The translations under genes were made by a program, and so were the position numbers. Below, in pieces: positions 25,442-36,200 of a DNA stretch of 64,000 nucleotides. The stretch is taken from the NCBI RefSeq assembly GCF_030272615.1, contig NW_026729276.1, positions 54,416-118,415 of the forward strand, in the 5' to 3' direction. The notes under the pieces were generated by a model. That model was not told where the DNA came from, did no database searches, and was given only the letters and a program-made list of their open reading frames with translations. The DNA is from Cryptomeria japonica (taxonomy: Eukaryota; Streptophyta; Pinopsida; Cupressales; Cupressaceae). The first letter of the stretch is position 1, and each line of letters begins with the position of its first letter.

Positions 25442-25960
25442 GGATTGGTTATGAGCCTTTGTTGCTTTCTTCTCTACCTCGGTTTGATTCCCTTTGGTGG
25501 GTTGGCCTCTTATTGGTTCGGCTGTAGGCTTGTACACAGTTCATTAGAACTTAGCCGCCATCCAGCGTGTGACTTTCTGAGAGTATTGCATTGATTGGAT
25601 TGGTTATGAGCCTTGACTCCTTTCTTCTCTACCTCGGTTCAATTCCCTTTAGGGGGCTGGCTTCTTTGTGGGGGTAGGTTGTGGGCTAGTACAAAGTGCA
25701 TTAAGACTTGTCGCTTGTGCCACTGTGTTACGTTTGAGAGTCATGCATTGGCTGGATTGGTTATGAGCCTTTGCTCCTTTCTTCTCTACCTCGGTTTGGT
25801 TCGCTCTAGGGGCTGGCCTCTTCTTGAGTGGACTATAGGCTAGTATACAATGCATTTGGACTTAGCTGCCATCCAGCGTGTTACTTGGAAAGAGAATCAT
25901 GCATTCGCTGGATTGGTTATGAGCTTTTGCTCCTTTCTTTTCTACCTCGGCCCGCTGGCC
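25442..25960. repeat. 156-bp imperfect tandem array, about 3.3 copies
   Basis: Units start at 25442, 25597, 25754 and 25910, each with GGATTGGTTATGAGC, and continue with CTTTCTTCTCTACCTCGG. Periods are 155, 157 and 156 bp. Units diverge by roughly a fifth, so the array is old. It directly abuts the LINE fragment and may be derived from its downstream sequence, or be an independent nuclear satellite. Confidence 0.9.
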
Positions 25961-26904
25961 ACTTAATGGGTGTTATCACGCAAATCTGCACCGAAAAGGC
26001 AAACAAATTTGAGCGATGACTGTAGGTGATAACGCCCTGTCACTTGCTAAACACCTCTCCGTTCGGGCTAGTGCTTTTCCAGTGACAAGGGTTGCTTCCG
26101 TTGGGACGATTCAGCTCCAAGCCTATGCATAAATGAAATATTCGAAGTTGAAGCAAGGGATTTTGGGCTTTTGCGGATAGACAACATGCGTAGTTGGTAA
26201 CGGGCTTTGATCCCTGATAGATAGGGAGAGATAAGCATTTCGCCTGTGTAAAGTTTATGGCTGTGGCCTTGTTGATTAATCAAAATATAGAATTACTTCC
26301 TATATAAAGTCCATCAATGTATTACTGTTTTGAAGGTCTTTTCCCTATAGTATTTGGCTAAATGAGTTCATAGATAGGTTTTCAAATAATAGAAAAAGAA
26401 CTTATTTTCACCAACTACTTCCGGTTATAGCGGTAGGCGAAGCGTATAGTGGTGGATAGCGTTAGTTAGAGGTGGATAAGCGTTAGTCGTTTTTTTTACG
26501 TTGTGGGCCCTCATGCTTCTGCGTGAGAGTTTTTTTCATGAGGCTTTTTAGCTTCATGCATTTTCTAATGGTCAGTATCGTATTTTAATGCGTGGTGTTA
26601 CTTTGTCTTTCCTCATGCTTAGGTGTGAGAGGCACATTAGGCGGGCGGCTTAATCGCTTCATGCATTCGGAGGAGATACTTCACCTCTGCATGCTAATGA
26701 GCAGATGGTGGTACCGGACCAAGACCGAGAGAATATCTAGCGGCAAGCCCGAACCAGCAAGCCCGTTTCCTCGAACCCAGTAAGTCTCTAGGGGAAGGGA
26801 ACTCGATGCCAGAAAGAGAATATTCGTTGGCGTGTTAATTCCTTTGAGACTGAATCGCTTCATGCATTTTGGTATGGTGGGTATATCCATTCTAAAAGCC
26901 AGTA

Positions 26905-27045
26905 AGTAAGTAAGGTAAGGCGTAACGGATTGAAAGCCATAAGGCGTAACGTATTGGATGGAAAGTCGTAGCATATTGAAAGCCCCCTTACTTACAACTA
27001 ATAGCCCAAACAAACGTATTGAAAGCTAGGCGTAACATAGGAAAA
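26905..27045. repeat. Short irregular repeats GGCGTAAC-n-ATTGAAAGC
   Basis: GTAAGGCGTAACGGATTGAA, AAGGCGTAACGTATTGG, and two further diverged copies ending ATTGAAAGC occur within 140 bp with variable spacing. This fits slippage or nested duplication. No coding content was found. Confidence 0.6.
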
Positions 27046-27737
27046 GACCTTAGGAAAAGGATACCAAATGAGAAGAGGATTGACCATAAAAATAAGAAGG
27101 ATTGAAAAGAATCTATCCGCACATATCCCTGTGGTGAATCGCCGGGCTCTCCCGAGCATGGGACTGACAACCATATGGAGAGTGGTCATTGAAGGCTACC
27201 GCATACCGCAAGATGCTAAATGACCCTGCTAAGATAGAAGCAGGGCCAACTCTATTACTTTTACCCTCGTGGTGGTACAACATAGCTGACCAACTTCGTA
27301 ACTGTTGACTCGGGTTGTTTTGACTCCATATGGAAAACTCAGTCCAAAAGGTAGGATATGGAAAACTCAGTCCAGTCCTCAGGTAGGAGGATAAAACGAG
27401 TTGGGCAAGGATTTTATTGCTATCTGCGGATAAGGCGAGTGGTACTCCCTGTTTTCGGGTGATTCACCCCACTACACTCGCGGAACTTGATGAGCGGAAG
27501 TCCGGGGGATCGCCCTCACGATACCTATCTGAGGGTAGATCCTCTTGTTCTGCGCGATTAGGCGGGTTCTAATCGGGAGAGTAAAACGATTAGTTTGGGT
27601 GGAATTGATTCTGATATCAGAATGAGCGGACGTCCTCCGTATATAAGAAACGGGTTTATACTAGTCACCTATGTTGGGAGTCATTGCTAGGAAAGTCATG
27701 CTTCGTAAACCTTCCATGGAGTTACGACTTACTTATG

Positions 27738-27905
27738 GTTCCTTGGCTGGCTTTCTGCACTTATCTCCCTGGCTAGTTACCAGGAGCATACGAGTCATTA
27801 CTTACTTAAGATTGGGCCATACCCCTACTCTTCGGTGTTGTGCTTTCTCTTTATGCACTTATCTCCCAGTTACCGAGGGCAGTCATTACTAGAGATTGGG
27901 CCGTA
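27738..27905. repeat. Imperfect duplication related to the gypsy leader
   Basis: CCTTGGCTGGCTTTCTGCAC followed by TTATCTCCCTGGCTAGTTACC (27744-27784) is repeated in shorter form at about 27842-27875 (CTCTTTATGCACTTATCTCC, then AGTTACCGAGGGCAG). The reverse complement of 32860-32960, just upstream of the gypsy gag, carries a third version (CCTTGGCTGTCTTTATGCAC, then GGCTAGTTACCGAAAGCAG). All three probably derive from one element, perhaps an LTR or leader, present in opposite orientations. Confidence 0.65.
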
Positions 27906-30032
27906 CCTCGTATACTTAGGTAGGGGCTTGGGAAAGACTTACCCGGGGCTACTCAAAGACTTACCCAGCCCCGTCTTCACTTACTTACCCTCCCGAGAAC
28001 TCTCTCACGCGAGAGGCAAGCTCGTTATTCCTTACCTGCAGGGGCCTATTCGATTTCCTGCCTCCCTCACATTCGCCTCGTGAGGTAGAAGGGAGCTAAG
28101 GTACCTGCTACTGAATCGCTATAAACACAGGCAGGATAGATGGCGTGAAGAAGCCACCTCCCCCTGATCATATCCGTTCCTCCATAGGCAGGAGACAATC
28201 CCACTTATGCCATTCTCAGGCCAAGGCAATAGAGCGGAAAATGGATGTGATAGACCTATAACGGACGGGCACTACTATAGATCGGCACGCACAGGCACGG
28301 AGGGGGAAGACCGCATCATTCGAATATGCCCCTATCCCCAAGATACGTCCACTCTTTATAAGCGAAGTAAACCTCTATCCCCAGGGGCAAGAGGGCGTCT
28401 ACATATTCCCATACAGATCTCTGCTCCCCGGGCCTGTATAAGCGGTTTACTCTAATAATATAGATAAGCCGGACGAGAGGAAAATACGATGCCAAGGACT
28501 AGCGCAGAGAGAGCTACGCCTTTACGCTCACATCAAGACGGATTGAATACAGACGGGCGAAGAAACCAAGCATCACACCCTTTCTCGGAGAGTAAAGCAT
28601 AAACTTGCTTCACATACGGAAATACTTTTGCGCCTTGACGAATCGAGATCGAAACAAATCGTAATATTACGATCTTCACGACCTGGGCGAGCCACTCGGC
28701 GTAATCTCGGGTAATTTGTGTGTTTCCGGTGTAGTGTGTAATGGCTCATCAGCAGTCGCTCACCGAAGGTATACCACAAACCGGTAGCTCGGGTTAGTGA
28801 GTGGGAGTGCGGGTCCTCACAAAGTGGCTGCCGTGCTATTCAACGAGTTTAGGTTTGTCAGAAACTCCGAACCAACTCTCTTTCCCAAGGCTACACCAAA
28901 AGTGAGTCTCACGGGTGTTGACCTCCGGTGGGGCTGCTGAGCCTTCCGGGTTGTTGCACATCGAGTAGTAGCATTTCTAGTTGTCGCACGATACTACTTA
29001 CGATTTTACGAGACACCTTATTCTTTCTCGACGAACCTTACGAGCCATGCGATAGCGACCATACCCGCAATGCTTAAACGTGTTCAACTTGTTACACTTC
29101 GCCTGAGCCTTATTCAACAAGTAGCGAATACAAGAGCCAGACTGATCCGGGTTATTCTGATCCGGATCATCGGCCGTAGGGCAACGAAGAAGACCACCCG
29201 TAAGCTTCCCCCGCAAGCGTTATTGGCCTTGGCATGCCCCGTAATCGCTCTGAGGCGGCCATATGGCGTCTCTTGGCATTACTCGTAAACGCCTTGGCAC
29301 AGCATTTTAATTGCACGGTGTGTGGTTATGCATTATACGTCATAGCGCACGTCACTGAATGGCTCGGAAGGCTGCTTAGCACGGATTATTCTCAGCATGG
29401 GGATATGGCTCAGTCGCTGCTCTGCATTGCATTACACGTCATGGCACCACGGTAAGCTGCTCTGCACGGCATTGGCACGGACACTTGGGCACATAGGTAT
29501 TGTAAGTAACCTGTATAGCCAGACTAGTTTGTGATTTGATTATCCGCTCTAGCCAGCAGAGTAGCCCTCAGAACTATGCTTTCTTTTCGCTCTTATTAAC
29601 ACCGCCTTTCCTTATCTACTCAAATTGGGCTAGGGGAAAAAGAGCTATTAAGAATCGATGCCGCTTTAAGAAACACTAGATATAAAGAGAACAAGGCTTG
29701 GGGGGCGAAGACAAAGACAACCGCCCTCCTGATCTACCGCATTTTGATCTGATGTCTAAATTGATCCTAATCTGCCCATCACTAAGTCGGCTTTACATCC
29801 CGAATCAAGATCGATGGACCACACTCGGGGGACTTATGACTAGTGTTATTGGGGAGAAATCGAGACACGACCTGCCGGCCTGCTCTCGGCTTCCCTTTTA
29901 TCCCCGTTATTGGAGAGGGGGAGAAGCACAGTGTTCATCAGAGTGTAGGTGCCTTTAAAGCGATATTGACCTAGTAACCATGTCCTTATCAGTCCAATCA
30001 AAATATCCCATTAGTCACTTAGTTCAATAATG

Positions 30033-30370
30033 AGGTGCTATGGCGATGGAACAGTTCTAGAGCAACTATCGAGGGGAAATGAGTTGGTAAGACCCGGATT
30101 TGGTGCTATGGTGACGAGGTGGTGAAAGAGCAGCCATCAAGGGGAGACACCGGGATAGAGATCCTTGAAGAGGTGCTATGGAAACGAAACGATTATCGAG
30201 CAGTGACGAAGGGGAGACGGGGGGATAACCCCGATTTCTGCTATTTCAATGGTGCCAGTTATGGAGCAGTTACGAAGAGGAGATGCTTGGGGAGATAACT
30301 CTAATAACTGCTATTGGGGTGGGGCAGTTGTGAAGCAGTTCTCGAGGGAATAAGGGCGGTGCAAGACCGT
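30033..30370. repeat. Decayed 70-bp tandem array, about five units
   Basis: Units begin near 30033, 30102, 30173, 30239 and 30309, each with a GGTGCTATGG- or GCTATT-like start, then GAGCAGT-ACGA-GGGGAGA in the middle and GGATAAC near the end. Spacing is about 66-71 bp. One unit holds a small GGGG/CCCC hairpin around 30216-30229. Strong divergence indicates an old satellite-like array. It sits against the truncated 3' side of the gypsy remnant. Confidence 0.75.
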
Positions 30371-30417
30371 GTCGACTAGATATATAGGCGGTGTTATAAG
30401 TCCTAACGCTCCTGGTT

Positions 30418-32800
30418 TTATAAGTCGCTCACTGCCCAATTCAAATATCCATTCAAATTGAGGAAAATTGCCTGGGACTGCTCGCTTGAATTTGGAGAGC
30501 TTGTCTGGAGGGCGAGGAAGTCCGGAACAACTTCGACGCGGAAGAGATCGGCATCAGGCAGTTCATTGACTATCCCTTTGCCTCCCCATGATGTACGCAT
30601 GAGAGGTGATCGGGCCCAATGTTATTCTTGCCTGTTTTCACCACCACCTGGAAGTCGAACTCTTGGAACAATAACAACCATCGACAAATCCATCCTTCCG
30701 GTACTGACTTATTTACCAAGTATTTCAATGCAGAATGGTATGTAGAGAACTTAAACGGATGGCCAATAAGATAATCGAAGGATTTCTGAAGGGCAGTAAC
30801 CATTGCCAACCCTTCACGCTCCGTGGTAGTGTAATTGTGTTCCGCTCGTGAAAGTTTCCTGCTCGTAAAGTACATCGGATGATCAAGAGTGCCCTCCCTT
30901 GGTTGTGCCAAAACATTACCCAGCGCGATGCCGGAGGCATCCACATGCACATGGAAGGTCCTTCCCCAATCAGGTAACATGAAGATGGGCGCAGAGACCA
31001 TTCAGTGTTTCAACTCAATGAAAACATGCTTCACAGTCGGAAGACCATGCAACTAGGACCCCTTTGCATAGCAAGTCCTCCATTGGCACTGTTAGCTCTG
31101 CATATCCCCTGATGAACCTGCGGTAGTAGCCCGTATGACCCAAGGTGGACCATAGTGCTGACACTGTGCCTGGCACTAGCAGATTGACAATGCAAAGATC
31201 TTAGCTGGACTAAAGAAAAAAACTTCCTGACACACAATATGCCCCGCCGAACAAAGATCTTATGCACTTTTTCATGTTGAATGACAACTGCATTTCCAAC
31301 ACTTGTCCAACATCAAGCAAAGCTTTACAGCATGGTCCTTGAGCATGCTAGATATAGTCCAATCATCTAGGTAGACATCCATCAATTTTTGATCTAGTCC
31401 TAGAAAGCCACAACCAAAACCCTCTCAAATACCGAAGGGGCCTTCTTTAGGCCAAAAGGCATCAGCATAGGAGCCCCATTCCATAGCAAAGGTCGTTTTT
31501 TTATTATCTTATTCCGCCGGATCTGGTGATACCTGGAAAACAAATCGGTAAATGAATATGCTTTTTTCCCTGCAAACTTTTCTAGGATCTCATCACTGAA
31601 AGGCATTGGGAAGGGGTCATGTACATAGGCCTCATTCAATCCGTGAAAGTCAACACAGACGCGGATGCCGCCTGTATTTTTTCCCTGTATAATGATCGGA
31701 CTAATCTAATCTAATTCTTCCGATTCACCCTGCCTCCAACATCTTGTGGGGGGTTCTATATTGCTCAAGGCTCCCTCTTGTTTAACCTATTCCTTGTAAT
31801 GGGGGTTCATCCTGTATGGCCTTTTCTTAATAGGTCGGGTGCCAGGCTTTAGCTCGATCTTCATATAACCTATATCACTGACCATGCCTTTCATTTAACC
31901 AAAACTGTAGGTAAACAGATCAACATACTCATAGAGCAGACCTACAATCTTTGCGACTGTCTGCTCATCCCAATAGTCACCTATCACTGCGAACTGGGTT
32001 CCTCCATGGTGCCAATATTAATCTGCTACGTGCATAAGGGATGATTGCAATACATCGGGTCGCTTGTACCTCCTTTATCCTGCACCACCCTGCAACCTTC
32101 TGTCCCCTGAAACCGCAGATGTTGAAGCGGGATCGACCTAAGAGGATCCACCCCTGCATGCAGGGATGTATTCATGATCTGTATCCGCGGGAATCTCCCC
32201 TGTGGAGTGCGCTTCTGTATAACCTACAATCAGACACTATGGATGCTTTGTCTGCGGTAAACTCTGTGTGCGCCGAACCATTTGACCAAAATGCATGGTC
32301 TCCCTGCATAGTTGGAAAGTAACGCAGAACCTTTCCTGTAGTTGTGACCAACAGCACGTCCACTGTTGCATTTCCTCATTCCGGTCCCAGTTCCTCGGTA
32401 ATGGCTCTAAGGTGTGCATGAATTGATGCACCCATTGCTGAGGAGTTGGAATGGCTTGAGCTATCCACTGCATTTCACAACTACCCACATGTTCCAATGG
32501 GTCGGTGCTGCCACTGTAGTGACATGGTACTGGTGTTGGAACTGTAGCCGGACCCTAAAATTTTCAAAAAGTGTCTGCAACCAGAGATAGATCTAACACT
32601 GCAACCCAATGCTTAAACACAACCTGTTCTTCGAAAAGAGCCATAAAGCTCATAGCATCCGTCGTACCATCAAACCTCGGTGGATCTTTCACGAATGTAC
32701 ATTCGTCCTCGACGTAACAAAGTACGTTTACCGAAGCTAAAACCTTCCGTCTCCGGCCCTGTTTCCTACCTCCCCAGGCAGCCCACAGGGTCATTCCCCT
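30418..32800 (-). pseudogene. Ty3/gypsy retrotransposon remnant, gag through RNase H
   Basis: On the minus strand, in order. Gag-like frames at 32794-32172 (PPRFDGTTDAMSFMALFEEQ, then LEPLPRNWDRNEEMQ). A pre-RT linker at about 31985-31780 (DYWDEQTVAKIVGLLYEY and ELKPGTRPIKKRPYRMNP). RT motifs: GGIRVCVDFHGLNEAYVHDP near 31675-31615, EKFAGKKAYSFTDLFSRYHQ near 31580-31520, MPFGLKKAPSVFERV, and the catalytic YLDD at 31373-31362. The connection segment (GYYRRFIRGYAELTVPME) is frameshifted near 31130. An RNase H frame at 31001-30570 has HVHVDASGIALG, TTEREGLAMV and RWLLLFQEFDFQV. A post-RNase H linker (NELPDADLFRVEVV) follows to about 30418. Integrase and both LTRs are missing; several frameshifts and stops make it inactive. 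Gypsy elements are nuclear, so transfer is inferred. Confidence 0.93.
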
Positions 32801-33180
32801 CCAGCTAATTTCTTTAAGATAATGGCGTGGCGGGGAGATCCTCGGGTAATTTCGTAGTACTGCTTTCGGTAACTAGCCAGTTGATCGAGATAAGTGCATA
32901 AAGACAGCCAAGGAAATAGCCATAACTCCCAAGCAATAGACGAATGCCGGGGAAGCAAAAACTGTATCAAAGAGGCCTTCGGGAATGCCTTGCTATGACT
33001 TATGTCACGAAGTGTGCACCTAACGACTCGGGCGCCTAATAGCAGTAGTGTTGTTATGGAGTGGGCGTCTACTGGGGTATCGGGTTATGGTCAAATAAGC
33101 GGCGGCAATTTTTCTGACATTCGCCGCTTTTTTGAAGCGGATAGCTTAGACCGCTGTTCGACGATTTCTAGAAGTTTCTT
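32801..33180 (-). other. Presumed gypsy 5' leader and flank
   Basis: Lies upstream of the gypsy gag on the minus strand. It contains the segment shared with 27738-27905. A GCGGCGGCAATT ... GACATTCGCCGC pair near 33100-33130 can form a small hairpin. No gene is recognised. The A/B-free block ends here, with the first B copy at 33184. Confidence 0.5.
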
Positions 33181-33183
33181 CTC

Positions 33184-33259
33184 GATTCTATACGTAACAT
33201 GCCCGGCTAGTTCCCGGGTGGGAGGGAATAATAGTTGTAGGCATGTGTAGTATAGAATA
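33184..33259. repeat. Inverted pair of B copies of different subfamilies
   Basis: A canonical B copy at 33184-33203 faces a TGTAGTATAGAAT-type copy at 33240-33259 across 36 bp containing GGGTGGGAGG. The arms no longer pair perfectly. The first copy marks the edge of the A/B-free block. Confidence 0.75.
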
Positions 33260-36200
33260 TAGGAAATTTGCCAACACGGGTGTTCATGTGGAAACTATAG
33301 GCTCTTCAGTGGCCCCCTACTATTTGAAGGGAAACGCTTCTTCTTTGACCCGGGAAACGCTTCATTTTACCTTATTCTAGCAAGCTGATTATTCTATAGA
33401 ATTGTTCAACTATTATTCCCTATGCACCACAACATGGCATAAGCCTGCTAGCCCTTCAAATAGTAGGGGCGGAACTAGAGGGCTAGACTAGTATCGATTC
33501 TATACGTAACATGCCAACGGCAGCCCCCACCCTAGTCGACTAGTAGGGGCTCCCCCTACCCCTACCAATAGAATAGCCCGCCCAATAACAACTATGATGG
33601 GGGGGGCGGGGCATTTGTGTTTTATACATGCTTCCTACCCACTCCTTCAACCAAAGCAGCTGCCCTTTACTGGGGTGGATGGGAGGCTATAGGGGGGCCG
33701 CCAGAACCATTGGTGGTGAGACTGCTCACTTTGTTTCTGCTTCTGGTGGATCTATTTAGCCAATTGGGTCTTTGTCTCGAACAGGCTCTGAATCTGGCTA
33801 TCGACCTGGTTCTTGATACTGTAGGCTCTCTAATTGGATGTGCTACGGTTTGGATGGTTTCAGTGGCCTGGGCATGAGGTGGCTAGGGGGCTAGGTGTGC
33901 CTTAGTTCGGGCTCGTTAGGTTGAGAAGAGTCGGTAGGTGCATCAATGGCAGCATGTGGTTGTATCGGTATCTCGACATCGGGGTTACGGGTGCTAGCTT
34001 CGACGATTGTGGGTTTCTTTCATCACGGTAGGTTGTAGCGTGATGGGCTTTTGGTCGCCCAATATGCTCGTGTGTTGGCTGGGGAGAGTAAACTGTCTAT
34101 GCACTTTTATCCGCCGCCTTTGATGCTGCGCGCTCGGATGCTGGCTCCGCCGGCTGCTTTGCTCTTCTTATGCCCCGAAAACTGGAGGAAACTGGGCGGC
34201 TAATTGGATCTGATAAACGAGCTGGGGTATCGCTAATGATCAAAACACGAGCAAACACGGCTTATTATGGCCCGTAGGGGGGCAGCAGGACCGGTTTTAA
34301 CCCCTTAGAATAGTAGGGATTCCTCAGTTGCGGTTGACCTGGTTCCAGCACCAGGGTGGCACCATTAGCAGCAGAGAAAGCATCTAAGCCGTCAGTAGCA
34401 GAGGAACTTAAACGATTATGTATCATAGTTATAGGCAATAGAGCGCTTGACCTTCTTTTTTCGGATCCAGGCCCATAACTCATTGTTCTTATTGGCCCAG
34501 CGACAGATCGAGTTGGAGATTGAGATAAGGTGGTTATTCGAAACGACGGACGACAGGTGCTTGCTGGAATGCATCAGAGTATAGCCCCTACTATTCTAAG
34601 GGCGCATGCAAACCACTTATCCTGGTTCAGAGAGGAGCGTAAATGAACAGGTGTTTCCCGAATCGAGACCTCCCCAAACGACGGTATCTGGAAAGTCCAG
34701 GTGTGAGCAAACGGAGATAACTCCCGGATCAATCTGTTGAGCTAGTCCCTGTAGCGAATGATGCTAGTCGTACCGCCCATAGAATAGTAGGGCGATGATT
34801 TATGATTATGATCATGATAGGGATAATTGCGTAATGATGGACTGACCAATATGGTGTGGTGACTATGTAGCGATAGTTCGGGCCCGGTCGGGAGCGATGC
34901 TTTATCGTGGAGGTACGTTCGGTGCATCACTTACTCTGGGTATAGTTTAATGGGTATAGATCGATATCGAGATCCAAACATTGTTATGGGTTCAGATCCG
35001 ATTCCAGGGTAAGCTACTAGGTTTCATATCCTCCGGAACCATTTGACCCCGTAGCGAGGGCAGAGGCACCAGCAGTAGAGCCCCGGGCCGGAGTTTCTTA
35101 ATAACAAGCGTCTATAGATCGAGTAGCAGAACCAACATACCTCAACATCCCTTGTTCTGGTTACAGATCCCATTGGACATCCAGTGCTAGTTATAGGCTT
35201 AGGCCCACTGCGGATTATATAAGCCCATTCTTATCATGCTGAGTAGTCGAAGTGGAAAAGATGGGGTCATTGGAAGGCCTTATGCATATGCCACCCCCCT
35301 CGCAAGCGTGTTCCTTCCCTAGTAAGCAAAATGGCCAATCAAAATGTTCCAGTGAGAGTAGCTCATCATAGTATGTGCTAGGCAAAGTAAAAGGAGTGCC
35401 CTACTATTCTAAAGGGTCGCTAAAGAAAGCTAGGTCGCGCCCATAGAATAGTAGGGCATGCGCCCTACGTGGTAGAGTGAGTACACCGGGTATGTATGTC
35501 TTAGTACTTGATTGCTTATATAGGATCTGGTACGCATAGCCTCGGATATCACACCATTGAATCCGACCTTTGTTCTTCATTCCACCCTCTCGCACCCTTT
35601 CTCTAAGCCAACTGTCCATTGATTGACTTTATCCCTAGCCCACTTCGATCTCGACGTACTGGCACCATTGATACCTTGGCCATTGATACCTTGGCGCGGT
35701 TCTCACTTAGAGCTCGGAGTGACCATCCCTGCACTGCAAGGTTATCTCACCTCGCCCTTCAAATTCTATGGGGCGGTGAAAGGGCGCTTTCAAAGACCTG
35801 ATCCCTTTCACCTCAGTGTAGAAAGGTCGATTCTATTGCCCATGTTCTCTCGTGATAGATAGTCCGGCATCACACTTGCTCATTCATGACGACTAACTTT
35901 GAGGGGCACTACATTTTGGATTAGACGGCGGGCAACTAAACTATCGAGTGAAAGGGGGCTTTCGGTTCGAAAAGAGATATAGACGTAATTTCAACATATC
36001 CAATACTACGGCCCTACTATTCTTGTTTCCGGTATTAGCTGATTGGATGGGTTACTTCCTCATTCTGGTTTCGGGTGGGTAGGTACTTTAGAAGTTGGTG
36101 GTTGGTAGTTAGCCCTATCCCTCATGGGCCGCCTCTAGAAAAGTTATTGGCTACTGGTTGAAGGGCTAATACTACTGCCCATAGAATGAATAGTAGGGGA

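Larger units (their letters stand above)
25960..30030. other. 4-kb gene-free, A/B-free block with local repeats
   Basis: No mitochondrial or retroelement gene is recognised. Visible structure: four copies of a GGCGTAAC...ATTGAAAGC motif at about 26910-27040; an imperfect roughly 100-bp repeat at 27740-27910; tandem CGTATTC/CTTACTTAC-rich stretches to 28080; and a repeated GCTGCTCTGCACGG / CATTACACGTCATGG pattern at about 29300-29480. Minus-strand frames in 28530-29220 give short peptides without recognisable motifs. Sequence texture differs from the surrounding A/B-rich spacer, so it may be transferred DNA. Confidence 0.5.
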
